Part shown: piece by piece, positions 1 through 8,228 of the stretch | How the letters are laid out: every line of letters starts with the position of its first letter | Position numbering within the stretch: the stretch's first letter is position 1 | Origin: Parvibaculum sp. | GTDB taxonomy: Bacteria; Pseudomonadota; Alphaproteobacteria; Parvibaculales; Parvibaculaceae | Assembly: GCF_030694575.1 (NCBI RefSeq) | Contig: NZ_JAUYUS010000097.1 | Span: 1-46,793 of the forward strand | Reading direction: 5' to 3' | Length of the DNA: 46,793 nucleotides | Notes under the pieces: model-generated | The model's input: the letters and a program-made list of their open reading frames with translations, nothing else | Databases searched by the model: none | What the model was told of the DNA's origin: nothing | Made by a program: the position numbers and the translations under genes

Positions 1-1
1 C

Positions 2-58
2 GCCCTCCACGGCAACCACTTCCACTTCGAAATGGCGCGCTGGGGGATGTGCAGGTGA
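2..58 (+). CDS. C-terminal end of a truncated gene (unidentified)
   Basis: An open frame enters from the left edge and ends at TGA 56-58, giving an 18-residue tail ALHGNHFHFEMARWGMCR. The tail is rich in His, Phe and Trp, which is not what random out-of-frame sequence usually looks like, but it is too short to assign to a family. The gene body lies outside the window. It would be convergent with the DUF1902 gene at 83-265. Low certainty. Confidence 0.35.
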   Translation, partial: ALHGNHFHFEMARWGMCR

Positions 59-82
59 GGAAGAAATATGAGCTGGGCAGGC

Positions 83-265
83 CTAGAAGCGCTTTGCGCT
101 GCCGATATTCGCGACGATGAGTTCCGCGGCGGCGTCCATGACGACTGCACGGAATTCCTCGAGTGTCGCAGCCTCGACATGCAGCCCCTCGATATCGCTT
201 TCCGTATAGAAAACGCCGGCTTCCTTGTCCCAGCACGGCTTCACATAGAAAGTCCGGTTCTGCAT
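83..265 (-). CDS. DUF1902 family small protein
   Basis: A 60-residue protein beginning MQNRTFYVKPCWDKEAGVFY, followed by a TESDIEGLHVEAATLEEF segment. This is the layout of DUF1902, a HicB-antitoxin-like fold: a beta strand, W-D-x-E-A-G-V, a conserved E-S-D-I-x-G-L loop, then an acidic helix. An in-frame ATG ten codons upstream (295) is possible, but the family normally starts at the MQNR position, and GGGA lies upstream of it. Relatives sit in toxin-antitoxin-like pairs. No HicA-type partner is visible on either side, so a role as antitoxin or regulator cannot be claimed. Confidence 0.65.
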   Translation of the reverse strand: MQNRTFYVKPCWDKEAGVFYTESDIEGLHVEAATLEEFRAVVMDAAAELIVANIGSAKRF

Positions 266-453
266 TTTTATGTCCCGTCGGGTCGCCGGTCTCATTGAGA
301 CATGGGATCGGTTTACGAATCAATCAAATCGGTTCAGGAAGCTCACGACCGGAACAGTGAAAGCTTGCTCCTGTGATTTGTAGGAATATAATCCAATAAC
401 GGATTAAATACCTCCATTTCGGTTCCATCATGCGTGCGTAACTCGCTATTGCC

Positions 454-900
454 GTGCTTATCGCGGCTTTGTTCTCTCCCTCCGCCCAGGCGGCCGAGCG
501 GCTGGCCGGTCCGGTCGAGGCGGAGGTGGTGCGTGTGATCGACGGCGATTCGCTGGTCGTGCGCGCCCGCATCTGGCTCGGCCAGACGGTCGAGACGCAT
601 GTGCGGCTCGCGGGCGTCGATGCGCCTGAGCTTCGCGGGAAGTGCGAGGAGGAGAAGCGGCAAGCGGAAGCCGCGCGCGCGGCGCTCGCCTCGCTGACGC
701 AGGGCCCGGTCCGTCTCAGCGACATCGAAACCGACAAATACGGAGGCCGCGTGCTGGCGCGGATCGAAAGCGCCGCTCATGGCGATGTCGCCACGGCGCT
801 TGTCGCCCGGGGCGTCGTGCGCGCCTATGACGGCGGCACGCGCGGCGGCTGGTGCCGTCTCGCCGGCGCCATGCCGCTGGAAGCGCCGGACCGCCCGTGA
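454..900 (+). CDS. Staphylococcal-nuclease-like (SNase/TNase) secreted protein; upstream in-frame stop
   Basis: A 148-residue protein with the thermonuclease OB-fold. VVRVIDGDSLVV is the first strand-loop, HVRLAGVDAPELRG holds the catalytic Arg and the Asp/Glu, and DKYGGRVLARI holds the second catalytic Arg. The family cleaves DNA and RNA with Ca2+. The GTG start at 454 gives a short hydrophobic leader ending PSAQA, a plausible signal-peptidase site, but without the usual positive N-region. Eight codons upstream in the same frame is ATG 430-432 followed by CGT GCG and TAA (439-441). The intact form would have read MRA-x-LAIAVLIAALFSPSAQA. The gene therefore looks damaged by a nonsense mutation in its signal peptide and may be weakly translated from GTG or silent. 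Confidence 0.75.
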   Translation: MLIAALFSPSAQAAERLAGPVEAEVVRVIDGDSLVVRARIWLGQTVETHVRLAGVDAPELRGKCEEEKRQAEAARAALASLTQGPVRLSDIETDKYGGRVLARIESAAHGDVATALVARGVVRAYDGGTRGGWCRLAGAMPLEAPDRP

Positions 901-921
901 CGGGCGGCGGCGCCTCGCGGA

Positions 922-993
922 TCAGAACAGAAGATAGATCAGGATGATGATCGGAATGGGCACGCCGACGGCCCAGAGCAAAATGCCGCGCAT
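922..993 (-). CDS. Small hydrophobic one-span membrane protein (23 aa)
   Basis: A 23-residue peptide, MRGILLWAVGVPIPII followed by ILIYLLF. It is almost wholly hydrophobic, with the Arg at position 2 giving a positive N-terminus and a central V-P-I-P-I-I kink. Its ribosome site is excellent: AAGGAG eight bases before the ATG on the minus strand. Similar MRGILLW...PIPIIIL micro-proteins are, from memory, common and unannotated in alphaproteobacteria. Function unknown; insertion in the inner membrane is inferred. It is convergent with the nuclease gene, whose stop lies 21 bases away. Confidence 0.7.
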   Translation of the reverse strand: MRGILLWAVGVPIPIIILIYLLF

Positions 994-1065
994 TTCTTGT
1001 TCTCCTTGGTCTCCACTAGCTGTCTGGAGATAAAACAAGGGAAGCGGCAAGAGGTTCCGTCCCGC

Positions 1066-1926
1066 CTATCCGACGTCGAGCCGGTAGCCGTCGCCGTCGC
1101 GCTTCACATGGCCTCCCGCCGGCGTCGCGAAATGCGTGCCGATGACGAGGGTCGGCCCGTCCGCCATTTCGGCGAGGAAGGCGTGGCGCGTTTTCTCCGC
1201 CATGTCTCCATCCGTGTCGAAGGCGCTGCGCCAGTCGGTGCGCGCCATCTGGCAGGGGTGGTGCATCAGGTCGCCGGTGATGACGGCGCTCTCGCCCTTC
1301 GATTCGATGACGACGCTGATATGGCCGGGCGTATGTCCCGGCGTCGGGCGCACGCGCACTTCCGGGCAGATGCGATGCGTCTCCTCGATCAGGTCGGCAA
1401 GCGCCGCATCGAAAATCGGCTGCACGCTGTCGGCGAGGATGGGGCTTCCCTCGTCGTCGCCTTCCTGCTGCCAGTGTTCCCATTCGCGCCGGCCGATCAG
1501 GTAGCGCGCATTCGGAAAGGTCGGCACCCATTTGCCGTCCACCAGCATCGTGTTCCAGCCGACATGATCGACATGAAGATGCGTGCAGATGACCGCGTCG
1601 ACGCTTTCGCGCGTCCAGCCCGCCGCCTCGAGGTCCTTCAGGAAGCCGGTCTGCAGCATGTTGAAAAAGGGATTGCCGCGCGGTTTGTCATTGCCGACGC
1701 ATGTATCGACGACGATGCGCATATCCGGCGTCTCGATCAGGATCGCCTGCACGGCAACGCGGATATGTCCCTCGTCGGTTGCAAAGTGCGGACGCAGCCA
1801 GCCGATCTCCTTCACCGCGTCGGGAAAGGCCTTCTCCACCATCGAGCCCGCGCCGCCACCCGGCAGCGCCGCCTCGAATTCCACCACGCGCGTGATCGCG
1901 ACGTCGCCGATATGCCAGTTCGCCAT
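1066..1926 (-). CDS. MBL-fold metallo-hydrolase
   Basis: A 286-residue metallo-beta-lactamase-fold hydrolase. It carries the zinc motif H-L-H-V-D-H (in CTHLHVDHVGWN), a later TPGHTPGH histidine, and an Asp in ITGDLMHHP, all arranged as in the lactonase/glyoxalase II branch. No signal peptide is seen, so it is probably cytosolic. The start MANWHIGDV is chosen because GGGAGGA lies eight bases upstream; an extended frame reaching 1989 lacks such a site. It follows acsA on the same strand with a gap of about 70 bases and may be read through. Family members hydrolyse lactones or thioesters, but the substrate here cannot be told. Confidence 0.85.
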   Translation of the reverse strand: MANWHIGDVAITRVVEFEAALPGGGAGSMVEKAFPDAVKEIGWLRPHFATDEGHIRVAVQAILIETPDMRIVVDTCVGNDKPRGNPFFNMLQTGFLKDLEAAGWTRESVDAVICTHLHVDHVGWNTMLVDGKWVPTFPNARYLIGRREWEHWQQEGDDEGSPILADSVQPIFDAALADLIEETHRICPEVRVRPTPGHTPGHISVVIESKGESAVITGDLMHHPCQMARTDWRSAFDTDGDMAEKTRHAFLAEMADGPTLVIGTHFATPAGGHVKRDGDGYRLDVG

Positions 1927-1997
1927 GATGAAGTCCTCCCAGACCCGAAATGAAGTAGGGGAGGTGGGGGCGAAGGCGGATGAGTGCAAGAGGGCGC

Positions 1998-3941
1998 CTA
2001 CCCCGCCTTGTTCTGCCGGTTGTCCACGAGGTCCGTCACGACGCCGGGGTCGGCCAGCGTCGAGGTGTCGCCGAGATTGGAGAAGTCGTCTTCGGCGATC
2101 TTCCGCAATATGCGCCGCATGATCTTGCCGGAGCGTGTTTTCGGCAGGCCGGGCGCGAACTGGATGAGGTCGGGCGAGGCGATCGGGCCGATCTCCTTGC
2201 GCACCCAGGCCACCAGCTCCTTCCGCAATTCGTCCGAATGCGGCTCGCCCGCGTTCAGCGTCACATAGGCATAGATGCCCTGGCCCTTGATGTCGTGCGG
2301 ATAGCCGACCACGGCGGCTTCCGCCACTTTCGGATGCGCGACCAGCGCGCTTTCGACTTCGGCCGTGCCCATGCGGTGGCCGGAGACGTTCAGTACGTCG
2401 TCGACGCGGCCGGTGATCCAGTAATAGCCGTCCTCGTCGCGGCGGCAGCCGTCGCCGGTGAAGTAGCGGCCGGGATACTGGATGAAATAGGTTTCGACGA
2501 AGCGCTGATGATCGCCATAGACGGTGCGCATCTGGCCGGGCCAGCTATCGTCGATGCAGAGATTGCCGGTCGTCGCGCCCCCCTGCACGTTTCCTTCCGC
2601 GTCCACGATCACCGGCTGTACGCCGAAGAAGGGCTTCGTCGCGGAGCCGGGCTTCGTCGCGATGGCGCCGGGCAGCGGCGAAATCAATATGCCGCCCGTC
2701 TCTGTCTGCCACCACGTATCGACGATCGGGCAGCGCCCGTCGCCCACCACGCGGTGATACCAGAGCCAGGCTTCCGGGTTGATCGGTTCGCCGACCGAGC
2801 CGAGCAGGCGCAGCGATTTGCGGCTCGTCTTCTTCACCGGCCCCTCGCCCTCGCGCATCAACGCACGCAGCGCCGTCGGCGCGGTGTAGAAAATATTCAC
2901 CTTGTGCTTGTCGATCACCTGCCAGAAGCGCGAGGCGTCGGGATAATTCGGCACGCCTTCGAACATCAGCGTCGTCGCGCCGTTCGCAAGCGGCCCGTAG
3001 AGAATGTAGCTGTGGCCCGTCACCCAGCCGACATCCGCCGTGCACCAGTAGATGTCGCCGTCGTGATAGTCGAAGACATATTGATGCGTCATCGACGCAT
3101 AGACCATGTAGCCGCCGGTCGTGTGCAGCACGCCTTTCGGCTTTCCGGTCGAACCCGACGTATACAGAATAAACAGCGGGTCTTCCGCGCCCATCTCTTC
3201 CGGTGCGCAGGTGGCCGGCACCTTCGCCGCTTCCTCGCCGTACCAGACGTCGCGGCCCTTCTCCATGGCGACATCGCCGCCGGTATGTTTCACGACGATG
3301 ACGCTTTTGACGCCGGGGCATTTCTTCAGCGCCTCGTCGGTGTTCGCTTTCAGCGGAATCTTCCGCCCGCCGCGCAGGCCCTCGTCGGCCGTGACGACGC
3401 AGTTGGACGCGCAGTCGACGATGCGGCCCGCCAGGCTGTCCGGCGAGAAGCCGCCGAAGACGACCGAATGCACCGCGCCGATGCGCGCGCAGGCGAGCAT
3501 GGCATAGGCCGCTTCCGGGATCATCGGCATGTAGATCGTGACGCGGTCGCCCTTCTTCACGCCCTGCGCCTTCATCACATTGGCGAAGCGGCAGACCTCG
3601 TCGTGAAGTTCGCGGTAGGTGATCTTCCTGTCGACGGAGGGATCGTCGCCCTCCCAGACGATCGCCACCTGGCCGCCGCGCTTTTCGAGATGCCGGTCGA
3701 TGCAGTTGACGCTCGCGTTGAGCCGCCCGTCCTCGAACCATTTGATCGAGACATTGTGCGGATCGAAGCTGGTGTTCTTCACCTTCGTATAGGGCTTCAT
3801 CCAACTGATGCGCTTGCCCTCCTCGCGCCAGAAGCCTTCCGGGTCGCTCAGGCTCTTCTCGTACATCGCCTGATATTTCGCGGCGTCGATCAGCGCGCGC
3901 GTCTTCCATTCGGCGGGCACGGGAAAAATTTCATCGGACAT
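1998..3941 (-). CDS. acsA: Acetyl-CoA synthetase
   Basis: A 647-residue AMP-forming acetate-CoA ligase of the usual length (about 650). It activates acetate to acetyl-AMP and then acetyl-CoA. Visible signatures are the P-loop [12 protein letters not shown] (about residues 259-270), [10 protein letters not shown] (about 402-411) and the C-terminal [10 protein letters not shown], whose Lys606 matches the lysine that protein acetyltransferases silence in Acs enzymes. The start at 3941 is preceded by GGGAGG six bases upstream; longer frames run into intergenic repeats. It is the first gene of a minus-strand pair with the MBL hydrolase. A long open frame exists on the opposite strand but is a GC-rich shadow. 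Confidence 0.97.
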   Translation of the reverse strand: MSDEIFPVPAEWKTRALIDAAKYQAMYEKSLSDPEGFWREEGKRISWMKPYTKVKNTSFDPHNVSIKWFEDGRLNASVNCIDRHLEKRGGQVAIVWEGDDPSVDRKITYRELHDEVCRFANVMKAQGVKKGDRVTIYMPMIPEAAYAMLACARIGAVHSVVFGGFSPDSLAGRIVDCASNCVVTADEGLRGGRKIPLKANTDEALKKCPGVKSVIVVKHTGGDVAMEKGRDVWYGEEAAKVPATCAPEEMGAEDPLFILYTSGSTGKPKGVLHTTGGYMVYASMTHQYVFDYHDGDIYWCTADVGWVTGHSYILYGPLANGATTLMFEGVPNYPDASRFWQVIDKHKVNIFYTAPTALRALMREGEGPVKKTSRKSLRLLGSVGEPINPEAWLWYHRVVGDGRCPIVDTWWQTETGGILISPLPGAIATKPGSATKPFFGVQPVIVDAEGNVQGGATTGNLCIDDSWPGQMRTVYGDHQRFVETYFIQYPGRYFTGDGCRRDEDGYYWITGRVDDVLNVSGHRMGTAEVESALVAHPKVAEAAVVGYPHDIKGQGIYAYVTLNAGEPHSDELRKELVAWVRKEIGPIASPDLIQFAPGLPKTRSGKIMRRILRKIAEDDFSNLGDTSTLADPGVVTDLVDNRQNKAG

Positions 3942-4030
3942 GGAGAGCCTCCCTGAAGGCGCGTGTTTGTTTGCGCGCATTATGTCCGCCGCGCGTGACG
4001 GGAACAAGGCGCAGCGGCAATGGCACTTTT

Positions 4031-4085
4031 CCCACCCTCCCCCTGTGGGAGGGTCGAAATTCGCACAGCGAATTTCGGGGAGGGG
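4031..4085. repeat. REP-like double hairpin
   Basis: Two adjacent perfect hairpins: ACCCTCCC/GGGAGGGT (4034-4041 with 4047-4054) and CGAAATTCGC/GCGAATTTCG (4055-4064 with 4068-4077, loop ACA). This GGGAGGGTCGAAATTCGC type is a known dispersed intergenic element in alphaproteobacteria. The same ACCCTCCC module recurs at 4197-4217. Confidence 0.75.
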
Positions 4086-4142
4086 AAGCAGCAAAATATA
4101 AAAAGGCAACCTGAACTTGTGGCAACCTCCCTTACCCCTCCC

Positions 4143-4217
4143 CAAACGGCCCTCTTATGTCTGCATTTGCAGACAAGCTGCAAATGGGCCGTTTGACCCT
4201 CCCACGGGGGGAGGGTG
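4143..4217. repeat. REP-like cruciform
   Basis: Outer arms CAAACGGCCC (4143-4152) and GGGCCGTTTG (4186-4195) pair perfectly over ten bases. They enclose a second hairpin TGTCTGC-ATTT-GCAGACA (4158-4175). An ACCCTCCC...GGGAGGGT hairpin follows. It may act as a bidirectional transcription or mRNA-stability barrier between acsA and the next gene; that is inferred. Confidence 0.7.
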
Positions 4218-4249
4218 AAGAGAGGGATAGAACTAGCTTCTCCGCCTCC

Positions 4250-4609
4250 TCAGAGCCCAAGCTCCGCGCGCTTCTTCCGGCTCAGTCCCGCCGCGACCAG
4301 ATCGTGCGAGGCCTTCAGATATTGCTTCAGCTCTCTCTTGCCGAGGCCGCGCTCATAGCTCTGGATCCACTTCATCCCGCGCGAGGCGAGATAGGGCGCC
4401 GGGCGGCAGCCCTCCGCGTCGCGCAGAATTTCCCAGCCGATGTCGGAGACCTTGAAGGTGATGCCCGGATGCCGGCCCTTCTGCCAGCCGCCGATCGCGA
4501 AGACCTTGCCGCCCACCTTCCAGACATGCGCGCCGCCCCACTGCACGACATGGGTGGCGGCGGGAAGCGAGCCGCAGAAGGCGTTGAACTCCCGGTAGCT
4601 CAGGGGCAT
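4250..4609 (-). CDS. MmcQ/YjbR family protein
   Basis: A 119-residue protein of the YjbR (DUF419) family, a cytosolic CyaY-like fold sometimes described as DNA-binding. Family features are the N-terminal SYREFNAFCGSLPAATHVVQWGG segment, VWKVGGKVFAIGGW, the F-K-V-S strand, and the C-terminal block ending in a basic R-K-K-R. GAGG lies upstream of the ATG. It is followed by REP-like sequence and preceded by a CATTGCGAGG repeat, so it is probably monocistronic. No specific role can be given. Confidence 0.8.
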   Translation of the reverse strand: MPLSYREFNAFCGSLPAATHVVQWGGAHVWKVGGKVFAIGGWQKGRHPGITFKVSDIGWEILRDAEGCRPAPYLASRGMKWIQSYERGLGKRELKQYLKASHDLVAAGLSRKKRAELGL

Positions 4610-4648
4610 GCCTCATCCTCGCTCATGCCGGCGTCGTCACCTTTCTCT

Positions 4649-4749
4649 CCGTCATTGCGAGGAGCGGAGCGACGAAGCAATCCAGGAGCCGCTTGCTCCG
4701 TGCCTGCCGCTCCTGGATTGCTTCGGCCTTACAGGCCTCGCAATGACGG
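4649..4749. repeat. Long inverted repeat element, CGTCATTGCGAGG family (copy 1)
   Basis: Begins CGTCATTGCGAGGAGCG and ends CCTCGCAATGACG. The arms, of about 35 bases (..GACGAAGCAATCCAGGAGC / GCTCCTGGATTGCTTCG..), can form a long hairpin. A second full copy lies at 7302-7400 and a half copy at 9295-9341. It is a mobile-looking non-coding intergenic repeat (MITE/REP type). Confidence 0.85.
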
Positions 4750-4762
4750 CCGGGGTGAAAAC

Positions 4763-6028
4763 TCACACCTTCTCCGCGTCGCCCGTCAGCCGCGCGATCT
4801 CCGCCTCGCTCATGCCCGCCTCGCGCAGCACTTCCGCCGTCTGCTCGCCGAGCCTTGGCGGATGCCTGCGGATGCTCGAAGGCGAGGCCATGAAGCGCAC
4901 CGGCGGCTTCAGCGCGAAATAGGGTCCGGCATGCGGATGGTCGTAGCGGGCGAAGAAATCGACGGCCTTCAGATGCGGATCGTCCTGCAGATCGTCCAGC
5001 CGGTTCATCTTCACGGCGGGAATGGAGAGCGGCTTCAGCAGCGCCAGCCATTCCTCCGTCGTCTTCGTCTCCGTCGTCTCCTCGATCATCGCATAGAGGT
5101 CGCGGATATGGATGGTGCGCGCCTTGTAGTTGTTGAAGCGCGGATCGTTTTTATAGTCGTCGAGCCGCCCCGCCAGTTCGAAGAACTGTTCCCATTGCTT
5201 GTCGGAATAAGGAAGGAGGCCGATATGTCCGTCCTTCGTCTTGTAGGGCCGCCGGTCGGGATTGGTGATGCGGCCGTAAGTCCATTGCCCCGTCGGCGGG
5301 TCGTAGACATGGTCGTAGAAATGTTCCGCGAGCACGAAGGAGGTGACGGCTTCGAGCATCGGCACTTCGACGAACTGTCCTTCGCCGGTCCGCTCCTTGT
5401 GGAACAGCGCCGCCGTCACCGCCTGCACCATGAACAGGCCGGACACCTTGTCCGCCATGATGGTCGGGATGTAGCGCGGCTTCGGGTCGCCATCCATGCG
5501 GCCGAGCAAATCCGCCGCGCCGGAGCCCGCCTGGATGAGATCGTCGTAAGCGGGAAGTCCGGCATAAGGCCCGTCCGAGCCATAGCCCGCCGCATGCACG
5601 AAAATGATGTCGTGCTTCACCGCCTTCACGTCTTCGTATGAAAGCCCAAGCTTCTTCATCGCCGCATAGCGGATGTTCGAGGTGAGCACGTCGGCCGTCG
5701 CGACGATCTTCAGCAGCGCCTCGCGGCCCTCCTTCGTTCCGAGGTCGAGCAGCACCGAGCGCTTGTTGCGGTTGATGGTCATGAAGATCGGGCCGAGGTC
5801 CGGCGCCGCGCCTTCCGGCAGGTGGCCCGGCCAGCGCATGATGTCGCCGCCCGCGCCGCCGCCGCCCGTCGGCGAGGGCGCTTCGACCTTGATCACGTCC
5901 GCGCCCATGTCGCCCAGGATCTGCGTCGCATAGGCGCCGAACACGACGGCGGTCAGATCGACGATGCGCACGCCCTTGAGCGGACCCCTGTTTTCCGTTT
6001 CGAGTTTCTTGCTCTTCTTCTCGCTCAA
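4763..6028 (-). CDS. CaiB/BaiF family CoA-transferase (class III)
   Basis: A 421-residue family III acyl-CoA:carboxylate CoA-transferase of usual length. It starts with GPLKGVRIVDLTAVVFGAYATQ, followed by the nucleotide-contacting DMGADVIKVE, then NRNKRSVLLDL. The catalytic Asp is in PAYDDLIQAGSG. The C-terminal LGEQTAEVL-EAGMSEAEI helix is a family hallmark. The preferred start is TTG at 6028 (MSEKKSKKLE), which has GGGGAG five bases upstream; a GTG at 6073 would overlap the upstream GNAT gene by 13 bases. It moves CoA between organic acids, but the substrate pair is not predictable. A second family member lies at 23678-24886. Confidence 0.9.
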   Translation of the reverse strand: MSEKKSKKLETENRGPLKGVRIVDLTAVVFGAYATQILGDMGADVIKVEAPSPTGGGGAGGDIMRWPGHLPEGAAPDLGPIFMTINRNKRSVLLDLGTKEGREALLKIVATADVLTSNIRYAAMKKLGLSYEDVKAVKHDIIFVHAAGYGSDGPYAGLPAYDDLIQAGSGAADLLGRMDGDPKPRYIPTIMADKVSGLFMVQAVTAALFHKERTGEGQFVEVPMLEAVTSFVLAEHFYDHVYDPPTGQWTYGRITNPDRRPYKTKDGHIGLLPYSDKQWEQFFELAGRLDDYKNDPRFNNYKARTIHIRDLYAMIEETTETKTTEEWLALLKPLSIPAVKMNRLDDLQDDPHLKAVDFFARYDHPHAGPYFALKPPVRFMASPSSIRRHPPRLGEQTAEVLREAGMSEAEIARLTGDAEKV

Positions 6029-6060
6029 AGCCGCTCCCCGCTCGCTGCCGGCACGCCGCC

Positions 6061-6504
6061 TTACGGGCGCCACTCATACAATATGTCGGGCAGGTTTTCT
6101 TCGTTCTCGCCGGCCGTGCGGCGGATTTCCCTGCATCCATGGCGCTCATAGAAGCGCCGGGCGCCGAGATTGGCCTGAAACGTCCAGAGGGAAAAGCCCT
6201 CCGGCAGTTCCATTTTCACCCGCGCCAGCAGAAGGGAGCCCGCCCCTGCGTTATGCTCGCGCGGATGAACATAGAGATGGTGGAGCCATGCGCCGTCGCG
6301 GGTTCGTTCCGTCGCGGCGAAACCCGCCACGCAGCCGCCGCCCTCCGCCACCCACACCACCCCCGTTTCGACGACGCCCCGGATGAAGGCCCTCGTCTCC
6401 TCGTCGCTGTGGAGCTGCGGCAGATAAGCCATCCCCGCCCGCGCGGCGATGAACACGTCGGCGACCCTCAGCCACTCGTCTTTGCGCGCGGGGCGGATGA
6501 GCAT
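6061..6504 (-). CDS. GNAT family N-acetyltransferase
   Basis: A 147-residue single-domain GNAT enzyme. Motif A reads LYVHPREHNAGAGSLLL, an R/Q-x-x-G-x-G/A variant with Ala in one glycine slot. N-terminal IRPARKDEWLRVADVF and the C-terminal ANLGARRFYERHGC segment (motif B, N-x-x-A-x-x-F-Y-E-x-x-G) are clear. It transfers acetyl from acetyl-CoA to an amine; the target is unknown. No ribosome site is evident before the ATG. It lies just upstream of the CoA-transferase on the same strand, so the two are probably co-transcribed. Confidence 0.88.
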   Translation of the reverse strand: MLIRPARKDEWLRVADVFIAARAGMAYLPQLHSDEETRAFIRGVVETGVVWVAEGGGCVAGFAATERTRDGAWLHHLYVHPREHNAGAGSLLLARVKMELPEGFSLWTFQANLGARRFYERHGCREIRRTAGENEENLPDILYEWRP

Positions 6505-6836
6505 GGGGAAAGTCTAGCGCGCAGGCGCGGGCAAGGCGACGCAATCCGTTATGCTCCTTGCTTCCACGCCCCGGGCGCCAGATGCCGGTGTCTTTGCTCC
6601 AAATAAAAGTGTCATCCCGAGAGTTGAGCCTCTGTCTTCGCCCAAAACAGAAGTGTCATCCCGGCGAAGGCCGGGACCCATTGGTTCCCCCAGCAAGCGC
6701 GGCTACGCGCGGCATCAACGCAGCGCACCGCCCTCTTCTGCGAAATAAAACTCAGCGTGGATTGGGTCCCGGCTTTCGCCGGGATGACATCTATGGGTGT
6801 GGCAAAGGTAGGTTTGGTAAGGGAGTGGACGCGTTG
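6505..6836. other. Non-coding intergenic stretch with GTCATCCCGG repeats
   Basis: About 330 bases with no supported gene. It holds a degenerate GTGTCATCCCGAG half-site near 6611 and the facing pair described at 6654-6789. Open frames crossing it are repeat-derived and lack ribosome sites. Confidence 0.6.
6654..6789. repeat. Facing pair of GTCATCCCGGCGAAGGCCGG repeats
   Basis: The left unit (6654-6680) reads GTCATCCCGGCGAAGGCCGG then GACCCA. The right unit (6762-6788) is its reverse complement with small changes (TGGGTCCCGGCTTTCGCCGG then GATGAC). Each unit also folds on itself (CCCGGC..GCCGGG). A third, more diverged unit is at 7225-7252. This is the well-known alphaproteobacterial 'GTCATCCCGGCG' REP type. 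Confidence 0.75.
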
Positions 6837-7127
6837 CTACCCCAGCCCCTTCACCAGCAGCACCGAGCCTTCCGTCGCCGCCTCGCGGTCGACCGAGATC
6901 GCGCGGTACGCCGCGCTCTCCGACCAGTCGCGGAAACCCGCCTCGTCGGGAAACTCGATCAGCACGAGTTTCGTGCCCATCCATGTCCCCTCCACGACCT
7001 CCGGATTTTCCTGCGCCGCCAGCAACCGCCCCTTCCGCCCTTTCATCGTCTCGGCGAACCGCGCCGCATAGGCCTCATACCGCGCCCTGTCGTGAATGGT
7101 GAACTGCGCCAGCGCATAGACGGTCAT
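6837..7127 (-). CDS. DUF1330 domain protein
   Basis: A 96-residue dimeric alpha-beta-barrel (ferredoxin-like) protein of the DUF1330 family. Features are the N-terminal TVYALAQFTIHDRARYEAY, a GRLLAAQENPEVVEGTW strand with the conserved V-x-E-G-x-W, and F-P-D-E-A-x-x-R-D-W-S-x-S-x-x-Y. Family length is about 95. The start is set at 7127 (MTVYAL), preceded by GAGGGAG; longer frames read into repeats. Function is unknown. It is a single gene between repeat-rich gaps. Confidence 0.85.
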   Translation of the reverse strand: MTVYALAQFTIHDRARYEAYAARFAETMKGRKGRLLAAQENPEVVEGTWMGTKLVLIEFPDEAGFRDWSESAAYRAISVDREAATEGSVLLVKGLG

Positions 7128-7452
7128 GGGATGCTCCCTCGATTTCGAATGGAGAAATGGTGCGGGAGAGCGCTTCCTTTCGTAAGCCACTCCTTTCGCA
7201 GAAGCCTTTGCTTCAAAAACAAATGTCATCCCGGCGCAGAACGGGACCCATGAGCGATGGCGGCAGATTGCATGCCCTCCGTCCGAGTTCCATTCCATCC
7301 GCGTCATTGCGAGGAGCGTAAGCGACGAAGCAATCCAGGGCCGCCCGCCCGGTGCTTGCCGCCCCTGGATTGCTTCGGCCTTTCAGGCCTCGCAATGACG
7401 GGTTGAGGTGGGCGCCCCCAGCCCCGATTCCACATTCTCCCTTACCTCCCCT
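7128..7452. other. Divergent intergenic stretch with repeats
   Basis: Separates the minus-strand DUF1330 gene from the plus-strand creatininase-like gene. It contains a diverged GTCATCCCGGCG unit (7225-7252) and a full CGTCATTGCGAGG element (7302-7400). No clear promoter was recognised for either gene. Confidence 0.6.
7302..7400. repeat. Long inverted repeat element, CGTCATTGCGAGG family (copy 2)
   Basis: Near-identical in its arms to copy 1 at 4649-4749 (CGTCATTGCGAGGAGCG ... CCTCGCAATGACG). The central loop differs, as expected for a folding-selected element. It ends about 50 bases before the creatininase-like start. Confidence 0.85.
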
Positions 7453-8211
7453 ATGATCCCCCTCATGCTGCTGCATCATTCGAGCTGGCCCGAAATCGAG
7501 GCCTATCTGAAAAGGTCGAAGGGGATCGTCATCCCCATCGGCTCGACGGAGCAGCACGGGCCCAACGGGCTCATCGGCACGGACGCCATCTGCCCGGAGG
7601 CGATCGCAACACGCGCCGGTGCCGAAGCGGGCTTCCTCGTCGGCCCCACCTTCAATGTCGGCATCGCGCAGCATCATCTGGGATTTCCCGGCACGCTGAC
7701 GCTCCGTCCCTCCACCATGATCGCCGCGCTGCACGACTGGGTGTCGTCGCTCGCGCGGCACGGCTTCGAGCGCATCTATTTCTTCAACGGTCATGGCGGC
7801 AATGTCGCGACCATCGAAGCGGCCTTCGCCGAAATCTATGCCGACACATCGCTCGCGAACGCCGCCTCCAATCGCGGGCCGGTGCGCTGCCGCCGCGTGA
7901 ACTGGTGGGACTTCAAACCGGTCATGGATTTTTGCCGGACGCGCTACGGCTCGTCCCACGGCGTCCATGCGACGCCGTCCGAAGTCGCCGTCACCTGGTT
8001 TCTCCATCCGCACGCGATCAAGGATGTCGAGATGGCGCCGAAGGTCGCGCCCTGGGGCCGCTATACCGACGCCGAAAGCTACCGCGCCGCCTTCCCCGAC
8101 GGCCGCATCGGCTCCGACCCCTCGCTCGCCGACCCGAAGGACGGCGAGACGTTGATCGACCTCTCGGTCGCCGGCCTGATCGAGGACTTCCGTAAATTCG
8201 AGGCGGCGTAG
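7453..8211 (+). CDS. Creatininase family amidohydrolase
   Basis: A 252-residue creatininase/MftE-like metal-dependent amidase. Likely metal ligands are visible: Glu and His in GSTEQHGPNG, Asp in LIGTDAIC, His in FFNGHGGN and Glu in HATPSEVA. The HGGN turn is diagnostic. Family members open cyclic amides (creatinine) or act in pterin, FAPy and mycofactocin pathways, so the substrate is open. Start options are 7453 (MIPLML) and 7465 (MLLHHSSW); neither has a good ribosome site. No operon partner is evident, as the next gene has its own operator-bearing promoter. Confidence 0.88.
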   Translation: MIPLMLLHHSSWPEIEAYLKRSKGIVIPIGSTEQHGPNGLIGTDAICPEAIATRAGAEAGFLVGPTFNVGIAQHHLGFPGTLTLRPSTMIAALHDWVSSLARHGFERIYFFNGHGGNVATIEAAFAEIYADTSLANAASNRGPVRCRRVNWWDFKPVMDFCRTRYGSSHGVHATPSEVAVTWFLHPHAIKDVEMAPKVAPWGRYTDAESYRAAFPDGRIGSDPSLADPKDGETLIDLSVAGLIEDFRKFEAA

Positions 8212-8228
8212 CGCCTTGAGGGCATTTT

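Larger units (their letters stand above)
3942..4249. other. Intergenic stretch of REP-like palindromes
   Basis: About 300 bases with no gene, between the acsA start and the YjbR-like gene's stop. It holds two stem-loop repeats (4031-4085 and 4143-4217). The acsA promoter should lie in 3945-4020, but no convincing -35/-10 pair was found. Confidence 0.7.

Noticed and set aside
1980-3956. A 658-codon open frame on the plus strand antisense to acsA
   Set aside because: Its composition is Arg/His/Ala-rich, it has no family motif and no ribosome site, and the opposite strand is a textbook acetyl-CoA synthetase. Long antisense frames are common in GC-rich genomes.
6558-7253. Plus-strand frame across the GTCATCCCGG repeats
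   Set aside because: Built from REP sequence and the antisense of the DUF1330 gene; no ribosome site.
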